A DNA stretch of 37,473 nucleotides from an uncultured Kineothrix sp. (lineage in GTDB: Bacteria > Bacillota > Clostridia > Lachnospirales > Lachnospiraceae): NCBI GenBank assembly GCA_910588855.1, contig CAJUSR010000034.1:1-37473 (forward strand), in the 5' to 3' direction. Below are positions 1 to 7,078 of this stretch, one piece after another. Position 1 is the stretch's first letter. Each line of letters starts with the position of its first letter. The notes beneath the pieces were generated by a model. The model was given only the letters and a program-made list of their open reading frames with translations. It ran no database searches and was not told the DNA's origin. The position numbers and the translations under genes were made by a program.

Positions 1-322
1 ATCAGAGCCGACGACTTAAACGGGCTGCGGGTGCGTATCTGACCGCCGCCCCATACTGGACGACGGGGACGAGTGCGTATGTCCGCAGCTTATTTCCTAT
101 TCCCTGCTCTGTAAATGGTTCCGCATTGCGGTACTGCCCGCAGATAAGGAGCTGTACGCCGAGCTTTACCATGCGGAGGATATGCGGCGGTGTAGCGTGT
201 GCGGCTCACCCTTTGCGTCCAGCTCTAACCGGGCTATTTACTGCCCGGACTGCCGGAAGCGTATCACCCGCAGACAGACCGCCGAGCGCATGAGGAAACT
301 ACGGGCGAATGTGACGCGATAG
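1..322 (+). CDS. Cysteine-rich VLP-type protein of a conjugative element, C-terminal part, possibly frameshifted
   Basis: The reading frame is open from base 20 to the TAG at 320-322 and gives about 100 residues. It contains a LDDGDECVCPQ segment, then LLCKWFRIAVLP, then a zinc-knuckle-like tail (CSVCG, 17 residues later CPDC) and a basic C-terminus. This arrangement is typical of the small cysteine-rich VLP-domain proteins found beside relaxase genes of Tn1549-like elements in Clostridia. The frame has a TAA at 17-19, whereas the preceding bases in frame 3 read RRLKRA, which fits the family's upstream basic segment, so a one-base shift near base 20-27 is likely; the window edge prevents a firm decision. 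Function in the family is unknown; metal binding is inferred from the cysteines. It is the only sign here of the end of an integrative element to the left. Confidence 0.6.
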
Positions 323-445
323 GGGCAAAAAAAGCCTTGCAATATGCGGCTTTCCGGGCGGGAAAACAAGGAGGTAAGGGATTTATACCTTTACCCCGCA
401 AAATGGCGTTCTATTGCGTCACAATCCAATCTCTACACCCATAAG

Positions 446-493
446 AAAACCAGGGCACGGTAGCTGTATGATAGCTACCGCGTCCCGGTTTTT
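446..493 (+). terminator. Rho-independent terminator after the VLP gene
   Basis: A strong stem pairs AAAACCaGGGcaCGGTAGCT with AGCTACCGcgTCCCGGTTTT around the loop GTATGAT, and the right arm runs into a T tract. It lies 124 bases after the VLP stop codon. The nearly symmetric A and T flanks would allow it to work in both directions, but the downstream minus-strand gene starts far away. Confidence 0.75.
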
Positions 494-553
494 GCTTGAA
501 AAAAACAGAAATTAGTGATATAAAATTCTAGCACATCGCTTCCCAAACTACAA

Positions 554-767
554 CGTAGTCTACCAATGTCATTTAGTTAACGGTACCGGACGCCGCGAGG
601 AACATAAAATGCTCCGTCACCACGCTTTCGCTCGGTAAAAAGCGTAACGGACACTAAACTCGTGAGGAACCTCGTTAAGTGCCGACGCTTTTTAACGGGT
701 TCCTTGAGCATTTTATGTTCCTCACGGCTGAATCAAGGCACTAACTAAATGACATTGCGTAGTCTAC
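554..767. mobile_element. Foldback MITE-like element, 194 bp, with 10-bp target duplication
   Basis: The element spans 564-757. Its ends are perfect 16-bp inverted repeats (CAATGTCATTTAGTTA at 564-579; complement at 742-757). Inside is a second perfect 18-bp inverted repeat (597-614 with 706-723) and a third short pair (AAAAAGCGT at 637-645; complement at 685-693), so the whole element folds into one long hairpin. It is directly flanked by identical 10-bp copies of CGTAGTCTAC (554-563 and 758-767), the signature of a transposition target duplication. It has no coding capacity, so it must have been moved by a transposase elsewhere. A 10-bp duplication is compatible with IS4/IS231-type transposases, but that assignment is inference. 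Confidence 0.8.
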
Positions 768-855
768 ATACCCGTTTTTATTTTATGCATTTTCGGTTTG
801 CCTTAAAATATACTATTGTTTTTTAGAACGGTTGCATAAGCCTCCTTCTTCCAAG

Positions 856-1572
856 CTATTTTAATTTTTGTTTCTCTAAAAGTAATCCACATGCAATTGC
901 TGACGTACAAAAAACAAGAATGAGATACCATAGATTATTCATACAAAAGCCACCATCCAACATCAATTGATATCCCCAAGAAGCAGGGAAAATACGCCCC
1001 ATCGTCTCAAGAAAATCGGGCAGTAAATTGATGGGGAACATAATTCCCGAAAGCATAATCGAAGGCAAAAACAGTAATTGCGCTATCATCGTTAATTTCG
1101 CCTGGTTTTTTATAACCAGCCCTAAAATGCTTCCTATACTTAACGACACAATCATGTATACAGCAAGTGCAAGAAAAAAAAGCGGAAGATGCATCGGCAA
1201 AACTGCTTCAAACAGTATAGGGGCAAGCAACGTTATCCCAACACAAGCAATCATCAAATGGGTAAATGCAGAAAGAAACATTGTAGCAAGACCCAAATAG
1301 ATAGGCACTCCATTGGCTTTATATACTTTTTTTATATCACTTCCATAAGTTTCCATCAACGATGGCGGCAATCCAATAAATGCCCCCATTGAAACACTCA
1401 TAACAATCATGGATGGTATCAGCGTGCTTCTCATTTCAGGCATAACGGAAGTAAATATACCTCCCATTAGAAGAAAGAAAATCAGCGGTACGATATAGCA
1501 GGTAACCAACAAAGCTTTACTTCTCATATCCAATTTCCACTGCAACGCCACACTATATAAAAAACCACTCAT
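856..1572 (-). CDS. ABC-2 type transporter permease
   Basis: The 238-residue protein has about six hydrophobic segments, an N-terminal amphipathic stretch (WKLDMRSKALL) and the layout of ABC-2 exporter permeases. The PSIMLSGIMFPINLLPDF segment near residue 170-190 is typical of this family's last extracellular region. It overlaps the ATPase gene by 4 bases (ATGA), so the two are translationally coupled and form one exporter with it. With the MerR/TipAS-like regulator gene in front, drug or peptide export is likely. The substrate cannot be read from the sequence. It is the last gene of a three-gene operon. Confidence 0.85.
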   Translation of the reverse strand: MSGFLYSVALQWKLDMRSKALLVTCYIVPLIFFLLMGGIFTSVMPEMRSTLIPSMIVMSVSMGAFIGLPPSLMETYGSDIKKVYKANGVPIYLGLATMFLSAFTHLMIACVGITLLAPILFEAVLPMHLPLFFLALAVYMIVSLSIGSILGLVIKNQAKLTMIAQLLFLPSIMLSGIMFPINLLPDFLETMGRIFPASWGYQLMLDGGFCMNNLWYLILVFCTSAIACGLLLEKQKLK

Positions 1573-2384
1573 TCTGTTTCCCTCCCCGCTATTTCCATAA
1601 AATGCTGTTCCAATGTTCCACTATCAACTTTAATATCCAACACATGGATTCCCTTGCGTTTCAACTCACTGAGCAGGGAAATCAAAGCATCTTCAATATT
1701 GTCCGTTTCAAAAGTGCTGTCCTCCTGTTGGGTTTTAATATGGATAAAATATTTTTTTCCAACCTTATCTGTCAGTTCCGAAGCGGTGCCGCAAAAAACA
1801 ATCTTCCCATTATTCAAAATAGCAATGCGATCACATAAGGTTTCTACTTCCGCCATATCGTGACTTGTCAAAACAATCGTTTTTCCTTGTGATTTGAGCT
1901 TCCGGATTTGCCCGTGAAGCGAAAGCCTGCCCTCCACATCGAGCCCTGCCGTCGGTTCGTCAAGAAAAATAACATCCGGATTGCCAATTAGTGCAAGAGC
2001 TAGGTGTAACCTCCTCTTTTGCCCTGTGGATAGTTGAAGATACTGCTTTTTTTCGATTTCTTTGATACCAAGGTCATTAAGCATAGCATAATCCATTTTT
2101 GCCCTATTCCATTTTGCAAATAGTTTGATAGCCTCCATCGGTTTAATATGGGCAGGCAAAGAAGAAGATTGTAACTGGATGCCCATTTTCCCGTTTACAT
2201 TAATCATACCACTATCATATCCCCTCAAACCCTCAATGCATTCAAGCGTAGTCGTTTTTCCCGCCCCATTTACGCCAAGCAGAGCAAAAATCTCTCCTTT
2301 TTCAATTTGGAAATCCAGCCCTTTTAAAACAACATGACTTTCATAGTTTTTCTTCAGCCCACAAACTTGTATCGCATTGCTCAT
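1569..2384 (-). CDS. ABC transporter ATP-binding protein
   Basis: The protein (271 residues) has all motifs of an ABC ATPase: Walker A GVNGAGKTT near residue 40, signature LSTGQKRR near 118, Walker B VIFLDEPTAGLD near 140 and switch histidine in LTSHDMAEVE near 173. The signature has T in place of the more common G (LSTGQ), which is frequent in exporter ATPases. About 80 residues follow the switch region, as in DrrA/CcmA-type drug or antibiotic exporters. It overlaps the upstream MerR gene and the downstream permease gene by 4 bases each. It should energise export by the permease at 856-1572. Confidence 0.9.
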   Translation of the reverse strand: MSNAIQVCGLKKNYESHVVLKGLDFQIEKGEIFALLGVNGAGKTTTLECIEGLRGYDSGMINVNGKMGIQLQSSSLPAHIKPMEAIKLFAKWNRAKMDYAMLNDLGIKEIEKKQYLQLSTGQKRRLHLALALIGNPDVIFLDEPTAGLDVEGRLSLHGQIRKLKSQGKTIVLTSHDMAEVETLCDRIAILNNGKIVFCGTASELTDKVGKKYFIHIKTQQEDSTFETDNIEDALISLLSELKRKGIHVLDIKVDSGTLEQHFMEIAGRETE

Positions 2385-3184
2385 TGTTCCACCCCCTCAA
2401 ACGGATTTACTCCCAGTTTTGAAAAATATACTTGCAAAGCCGGGTTTAAATAATCATTTACGATTTTTTGCCGTTCTTCCCACGCATTTGTTGCGGTATC
2501 AATGTTTCCTATTTCTATCAGTTTTGGCAGCATACTCATATCCCCGTCCGTAAATTCCATAATCAAGCCCCAATATTCTTTCACAATCTGCTGGCATTTT
2601 TCGCTTTCAGGTGGCACACTATCCTTTTGAAGCTGTACGATTTCGTCACTTAGACGGTTAAATCTGTCCATAAAATTTAACCCGCTTACTTTATCAAATT
2701 GATTGCGGATATGATCAAGCGTATCATCATCGAAACGCTTAATGAGATAGTAAGAGTCATTCTTCATTTGCAGATTCACAATAATATCCGCATACTTCTT
2801 AAAATTGACTGTCTGCATCTGTAATACTTCTGCTTTTAACTGTTCTATGGCTATCAAAGAAGCGGTGAGCTGTTCTATTTTCCTGCGTATGCCATCTGCC
2901 TGTTCGGTAAGGGCGTTTGCAACATCAACCGGTGTCTCTAAAGAAATTAAGTGCCGCTTTATATCATTCAAAGAAAAACCTAATGATTTCAAAGACATAA
3001 TTTGATGAAGCGTCACTAAATCCTTATCCGTATAAAGCCTGCGCCCGCCTTCGCTTCCTGCCGACGGAGGCAGCAAACCCTCTTTATCATAGTATTGCAG
3101 GGTACGGACAGTAATCCCTATCTTCTTTGCAACCTCCCCAACGGTCATATACCCTTGGGGTATTGATTTGTGTTTTGTCATCAT
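2381..3184 (-). CDS. MerR family regulator with TipAS-like C-terminal domain
   Basis: Residues about 13-80 form a MerR winged helix (YMTVGEVAKKIGITVRTLQYYDKEGLLPP, then GGRRLYTDKDLVTLHQIMSLKSLGFSL), followed by a coiled-coil dimerisation helix near 90-125. The 267-residue length leaves a C-terminal domain of about 120 residues whose pattern (KCQQIVKEYWGLIMEFTDGD, later NAWEERQKIVNDYLNPAL) resembles the ligand-binding TipAS domain of thiostrepton/albicidin-responsive regulators; this is inferred by eye. An AGGAGG site sits 7-8 bases before the ATG. It is the first gene of the operon and overlaps the ATPase gene by 4 bases, so it probably regulates itself and the exporter in response to a drug-like ligand. 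Confidence 0.85.
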   Translation of the reverse strand: MMTKHKSIPQGYMTVGEVAKKIGITVRTLQYYDKEGLLPPSAGSEGGRRLYTDKDLVTLHQIMSLKSLGFSLNDIKRHLISLETPVDVANALTEQADGIRRKIEQLTASLIAIEQLKAEVLQMQTVNFKKYADIIVNLQMKNDSYYLIKRFDDDTLDHIRNQFDKVSGLNFMDRFNRLSDEIVQLQKDSVPPESEKCQQIVKEYWGLIMEFTDGDMSMLPKLIEIGNIDTATNAWEERQKIVNDYLNPALQVYFSKLGVNPFEGVEQ

Positions 3185-3203
3185 TATCTACCTCCTGAAA
3201 TGT

Positions 3204-3234
3204 ATTATAAATCATTACGCCACGTCATAAGCAA
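3204..3234 (-). promoter_or_regulatory. Candidate MerR-type promoter with 19-bp spacer
   Basis: On the minus strand TTGCTT (complement of 3229-3234) is followed after 19 bases by TATAAT (complement of 3204-3209). A 19-bp spacer is the known hallmark of promoters that MerR proteins activate by DNA distortion. The spacer contains an imperfect dyad, TTATGACG-TGG-CGTAATGA, centred near 3220, which is a plausible MerR operator. The start codon of the regulator lies 20 bases downstream of the -10 box. Confidence 0.6.
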
Positions 3235-3640
3235 GGCTTTGGGGAGGAAATTTTAGGGAGCAAAAGTCCTTTACCGGCACTAATGTCATAAAATCAACGG
3301 GATAAAAAAATCTTCCTTGCAGGCTTCTCCGCCTGCAGCGGCTTGCGACAGCAACATGCAAGTGGCTTTTGTACGATGTAGCGGAGACTCTAAAATCGTG
3401 GAAGCCAATACTTAACACGATTTTCGCCTTAAGAGGATCATCGGAATGCTCCGTACAACAGCAAAACAAGTTTTGCTGCACAAATTTTTTGTGCAATCTG
3501 CCAAGTGGCACTGCCGGGAAGACCTTTTGACACCCGAATCCTATATGGTAAAAATACCACCAGCTTCTCTGCGAATTATACAGATTGCATTGGCTAATTT
3601 TTAGAAAAAAGCACTACAAAGGAAAAAGGATATAAAAGCA
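3235..3640. other. Gene-free structured spacer
   Basis: No credible gene is present; the 98-codon open frame at 3215-3511 has no ribosome site and no protein-like composition. The stretch is rich in short inverted segments such as TGCAGG/CCTGCA near 3320-3336 and CAGCAAAAC/GTTTTGCTG near 3460-3478. It also carries one copy of a dispersed repeat at 3497-3540. It looks like accumulated repeat debris between two operons. Confidence 0.5.
3497..3540 (-). repeat. Dispersed foldback repeat family B, copy 1 (partial)
   Basis: On the minus strand this reads GATTCGGGTGTCAAAAGGTC followed by a TCCCGGCAGTGCCACTTGGCAGA-like core. It matches the complement of the complete copy at 8160-8225 over about 40 bases with few differences. 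The second hairpin arm present in that copy is missing or diverged here. Confidence 0.6.
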
Positions 3641-3645
3641 AAAAT

Positions 3646-3675
3646 AGCCAGCCCGAAGGAATTTACGGACTGGCT
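3646..3675 (-). terminator. Rho-independent terminator of the restriction-modification operon
   Basis: On the minus strand AGCCAGTCC pairs with GGGCTGGCT, followed by ATTTTTGCTTTT. It is the first clear hairpin-plus-T-run downstream of the minus-strand genes ending at 3859-3960. Confidence 0.65.
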
Positions 3676-3708
3676 GTAACGGCAAAGTAATGTAATTGTA
3701 AAGCTGAT

Positions 3709-3810
3709 AAAAATCAAAGACCCCACTGCAAGCAACGGGGTATCAAACTTGCAGCGCTGCAGAGCAGCGGGGTATTTGACCCTCGCGGCAGTCTTGCTCG
3801 CGGGAATAAA
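3709..3810. repeat. Dispersed hairpin repeat family A, copy 1 (internally deleted)
   Basis: The first 80 bases are almost identical to the copy at 15099-15230. They contain ACCCC.CTGC...GCAGCGGGGT arms and the palindrome GCAGCGCTGC. The right part, CCCTCGCGGCAGTC joined straight to TTGCTCGCGGGAATAAA, lacks the inner GCCAAATG...CTTGGCTCG hairpin that the other copies have. The two halves thus behave as modules. Confidence 0.8.
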
Positions 3811-3858
3811 AGGTTATTTATCACCTGTTATTGCAAAAAGCGATTTTATTTTGGATCA

Positions 3859-3972
3859 TCAACAAATATATTGGTTTAAAAATTGTATTGCCTTTCTCTT
3901 ATCAGAACACCCCATAGTATATTCCTCGCCATTATTATATTTTACTATAATTTCATATCTCAGTATTGGCAC
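3859..3972 (-). CDS. Possible small protein after the restriction gene
   Basis: A 37-codon frame starts with GTG inside the last codons of the preceding gene (overlap 13 bases) and reads VPILRYEIIVKYNNGEEYT, then MGCSDKRKAIQFLNQYIC. The composition is protein-like (alternating beta pattern, then an amphipathic helix) and it lies before the operon terminator at 3646-3675. There is no convincing Shine-Dalgarno sequence, so it could be expressed only by coupling to the upstream gene, or not at all. I do not recognise a family. Confidence 0.3.
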   Translation of the reverse strand: MPILRYEIIVKYNNGEEYTMGCSDKRKAIQFLNQYIC

Positions 3973-4727
3973 AACATTTTTTCATTGTACCCCATAATAA
4001 AATTAACTGCCATCTCTATTGATTCACATATTTGAGGCACACCATGAATAGGAATCACAATAACTTCTGTAATAACAGTGTCTAATGAATTACATAAAGC
4101 TTCTACAAGACTTTCCAATTGTTGCTCATACATACAATAAAAACATTTTTGAAGCTTTATGACATCATTATTATCAGAAAGCACAAAACTCAAATCATCA
4201 ATAATTTTTTGTATTGTTTCTTCATTAGTATCCTCTTCCCAACGGATTGAAACACCAACTGTATCAAATAAGCTACATATCTCAGAATAAGTAAAATACA
4301 AAACAAAAAAGCCCTGCGACTGAAGTTGAACAATTGCATTGTTTGTAAATTCTCCTGCTAAAACAGCCGCATAAAATGGAATTTCTTTTGCATGAGTTTG
4401 GGCTAAAGGAATAATTGCCCCTGCTATTTCTTGAACTTTATTTTTAGAATGTTTTTTATATCTTCTCCAAGCCATTTCAATATATGCTTTCGGAAGTCCA
4501 ATTTTTGTTTCAGAACCTCCTTTTTCGACAACAATATCCAACTTATGCTTATTCCCTCTGCTATCTCTCCCTATTACTTCCCTTTGGTTTCCTCGTGCCG
4601 GCCTTGGGTGGCGGTAATCTAAATAAAAACCTTTCTCTGAAACAATAGGTTCTAAATACCGAACAATAGCAATCTCAAAAAAACCTCCTATTAATTCTCC
4701 AAGTTTATGAGATAGTGATGTCGCCAT
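3960..4727 (-). CDS. Probable type II restriction endonuclease
   Basis: The 255-residue protein follows a cytosine-5 methyltransferase gene after 13 bases; its AGGAGG ribosome site overlaps the TAG of that gene. That placement, and the absence of any other partner, make it the likely cognate endonuclease. A PD-(D/E)XK-like core can be proposed from HKLDIVVEKGG (residues about 61-71) followed by AYIEMAWRRYKKHSKNK (about 81-97), i.e. an acidic residue at the end of a beta strand and a glutamate plus lysines in the next. This is inference, because I cannot name the enzyme family. No recognition sequence can be read from it. The gene is more AT-rich than its neighbours, as often seen in transferred restriction systems. 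Confidence 0.6.
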   Translation of the reverse strand: MATSLSHKLGELIGGFFEIAIVRYLEPIVSEKGFYLDYRHPRPARGNQREVIGRDSRGNKHKLDIVVEKGGSETKIGLPKAYIEMAWRRYKKHSKNKVQEIAGAIIPLAQTHAKEIPFYAAVLAGEFTNNAIVQLQSQGFFVLYFTYSEICSLFDTVGVSIRWEEDTNEETIQKIIDDLSFVLSDNNDVIKLQKCFYCMYEQQLESLVEALCNSLDTVITEVIVIPIHGVPQICESIEMAVNFIMGYNEKMLCQY

Positions 4728-4740
4728 AATTTTGCTCCTC

Positions 4741-5865
4741 CTAAAATTGCGGTAAAATATAGTTCATAATGTGTGTAGCAAAAGCTTGTGCTAATAAAGG
4801 TGGAACTGCATTTCCAACTTGGTCATCCTGTGTTAACCACTTAGCCTTTCTTGTTAGGTTACCAAAAAAACAATAATCATCATCAAAGGACTGCAAACGA
4901 GCAGCCTCTCGTACCGTAAGTCCTCTATTCATTATTGGATGAATAAGATCTGTTCTAAAATTACACGTAACAGTACGACTTGGCAATTTTACATCAAGTT
5001 TATAAGCATTCTGCTTTTTTGTTCTAATTTCAGGAGGCAAAACCGAATTATTACGTCCCTGAGGAATCATAGCATACCTTTCTTGAATCGCCTTTGAATG
5101 TTTTGTTGCCCTATGGTTAAAAATAATACCTGGAATACGTTCCCCCACACGTTCTTTCTGAAACGTATTTTTCCAGGATGGTATTACTTTTATTTCTTCT
5201 TCACCTTCGCCTTGATCTATCTGTGGGAGATTGGAAAGCGCTTCTTCAACAGTGACATATGGTAAAATTTCTTTTTCAAATAATTCAATTTGACCATCAT
5301 CAATCACTTTTCCATGAGTTGTTTCCGGAAAAGTGATTTTTTTATCAGAACCTCTAACTCCTATTAATACAAAACGAGGCCTGGCTTGGGGAACCCCATA
5401 ATCAGCAGCGTTTATAAGGGCATACTTACATTGATAACCTATTTCTCCAAACTTTGCCAGAATTGCATTCAATACACGCCCATTTTGCATATTCATTATT
5501 CCATACACGTTTTCAAAAAATATCACTTTGGGTTGAATGTCTTTGGCAATCCTTATGTATTCCCTAAATAAAACATTTCTTGGATCATCAGATAAACGCT
5601 GCCCTGCCAAACTAAATCCTTGGCAAGGTGGACCTCCAGTCATTACATCTATTTCGTCCGCATTACAACCCGCTTTTAATAATAATTCTGCAGAAGTTAC
5701 TTCACGTATATCTTTTAGTAAATATGGAATCAATGGATGGTTAAAAGTAAAAGTATGCTTCGCCTCCTCATCGAAATCATTTGCACAAACACAAGTATAT
5801 CCTGCTTTGCGAAATCCTTCTGTAATTCCACCTGCACCTGCAAATAAATCAATCGTTTTATACAT
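4741..5865 (-). CDS. DNA (cytosine-5-)-methyltransferase
   Basis: The 374-residue enzyme has the ordered motifs of C5 methyltransferases: motif I DLFAGAGGITEGF (residues 6-18, SAM binding), motif IV GGPPCQGFS with catalytic Cys81, motif VI FENV (Glu118), motif VIII QARPR (160-164) and motif X QVGNAVPP near 352. The variable target-recognition region lies between about 190 and 310. It transfers a methyl group from SAM to C5 of cytosine at a specific site and protects the host from the endonuclease encoded next. GAGAGG precedes the ATG by 5 bases. Being first in the operon, it is made before the nuclease, the usual safe order. Confidence 0.95.
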   Translation of the reverse strand: MYKTIDLFAGAGGITEGFRKAGYTCVCANDFDEEAKHTFTFNHPLIPYLLKDIREVTSAELLLKAGCNADEIDVMTGGPPCQGFSLAGQRLSDDPRNVLFREYIRIAKDIQPKVIFFENVYGIMNMQNGRVLNAILAKFGEIGYQCKYALINAADYGVPQARPRFVLIGVRGSDKKITFPETTHGKVIDDGQIELFEKEILPYVTVEEALSNLPQIDQGEGEEEIKVIPSWKNTFQKERVGERIPGIIFNHRATKHSKAIQERYAMIPQGRNNSVLPPEIRTKKQNAYKLDVKLPSRTVTCNFRTDLIHPIMNRGLTVREAARLQSFDDDYCFFGNLTRKAKWLTQDDQVGNAVPPLLAQAFATHIMNYILPQF

Positions 5866-5916
5866 ATATACCTCTCAACAATTCGCAAATTAGCAATTTT
5901 TTCCTTTTATATGTAT

Positions 5917-6249
5917 CTATTGCCTTTTCCTATACCTTTTCTCAATCCCAAGGGAATAGACCGCCATCGCCACAACGCTTTCTGCCATAACCCCCAGCAC
6001 GGAAAACATTATCCATGCGGAGTTTTGCCCTGCAAGTAAAGGAACCCCCAAAGCTATCAGCACTATGCCGAAAATGCCGAACAGCTTCGCCACCGCATGG
6101 TTATATTTTTTTATGTCAAAAACTTCCAACGTCTCCACATTGGCCCAGAATCCTGCCGGTTTTTTTGAAAACCATACATATATGGCCAAACCGATAAACA
6201 TACATCCAAAAACAGCCCATACGATAAAACCCGTTATCCTGCCATCCAT
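5917..6249 (-). CDS. DUF3784 family membrane protein
   Basis: Starting at MDGRITG gives 110 residues with three hydrophobic segments (about 3-24, 51-70, 76-95) and a short basic tail. The KKPAGFWANV and KKYNHAVAKLFG motifs between the first two segments are characteristic of DUF3784 proteins in Clostridia. The start at 6249 is chosen because GAGGAGG lies 6 bases before it; a more upstream ATG at 6267 has no ribosome site and would place that site inside the gene. The function of the family is not known; location in the cytoplasmic membrane is expected. It appears to be a single-gene unit. Confidence 0.75.
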   Translation of the reverse strand: MDGRITGFIVWAVFGCMFIGLAIYVWFSKKPAGFWANVETLEVFDIKKYNHAVAKLFGIFGIVLIALGVPLLAGQNSAWIMFSVLGVMAESVVAMAVYSLGIEKRYRKRQ

Positions 6250-6480
6250 AATATACCTCCTCAACATTGATTTATTTTATACGATAATACATTTTCCCCC
6301 TTACTTTCCAGGTTGTTGTGGAACGTGGATTAGCTTTCCAAATAACTAACCATGCAACGCCCAATGCAGGAAAAAAGTGGGCACTACCATGAAAAACACA
6401 ACATGCCCCACCGAAGCCGGGTAATTAAAACACACTTGACCGTGGAAGAATGCAAAAGGAAATCAGTATAAGACCTCTCA

Positions 6481-6837
6481 CTATTCAATAGGAAGATTAT
6501 GCTGTTTTAAAAAAGAAAGTTTATCCCAATATCCGCGCTGGAACACTATCTTTTCATTTACAATATGAAAAAATCCGCATCCACGCAGTCCTAATGGGTC
6601 TTTCCACTCTAAGATAGCCCATTGTCCGTCTTCAAAGATATTTTCCACAATGCAAACCATTTTCGCAGCCAAGAACTCATTCGTAAACATTTCTTTGATA
6701 GCCGCAATCCCTATAACAGGTTCATTTGCAACCTGGTGATTGGTTGCACCCTCATCATAAAGGCCGACAATCGCATCTACATCACCAGCATTAAAAGCGT
6801 CCACCCATTTATTTACTACTTCTTTCGGACTTAACAT
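6481..6837 (-). CDS. SnoaL-like / NTF2-fold protein
   Basis: The 118-residue protein begins with MLSPKEVVNKWVDAFNAGDVDAIVGLYDEGATNHQ, the typical first helix pair and strand of the SnoaL/NTF2 fold, and continues with GIAAIKEMFTNEF and beta strands (WAILEWKDP, GCGFFHIVNEKIVFQRGYWDK). Such single-domain proteins are small alpha+beta barrels that bind hydrophobic ligands or act as isomerases or hydrolases; the role here cannot be fixed. GGAGG is located upstream of the ATG. The gene stands alone, with about 240 bases on the 5' side that contain a TGACA...TGTCA inverted repeat near 6939-6958, possibly regulatory. Confidence 0.75.
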   Translation of the reverse strand: MLSPKEVVNKWVDAFNAGDVDAIVGLYDEGATNHQVANEPVIGIAAIKEMFTNEFLAAKMVCIVENIFEDGQWAILEWKDPLGLRGCGFFHIVNEKIVFQRGYWDKLSFLKQHNLPIE

Positions 6838-7078
6838 ATCGTGTTATCCTCCATTCCGAAGCGTTTATACGACGGGTTTATCTGGGCTTATTTGTGACGC
6901 TCCGGCACAAATATCACACTATCCTCTTTTCCAATTTGACATCTCTACTAGTGTCATTATATACCTTTACGAATGCCCAATGCAATAAACTTCATGTACT
7001 TTCTATTCATAAAGCGGAACTGGAACAGGGTTGACTTTTCAAAAAATGAATACCACCCGCCCGTCTCTTTTCCTGCTT

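Noticed and set aside
3215..3511. 98-codon open frame on the minus strand
   Set aside because: No ribosome site; the translation is rich in Arg, Ser and Cys with no domain pattern, and it overlaps a dispersed repeat and the MerR promoter.
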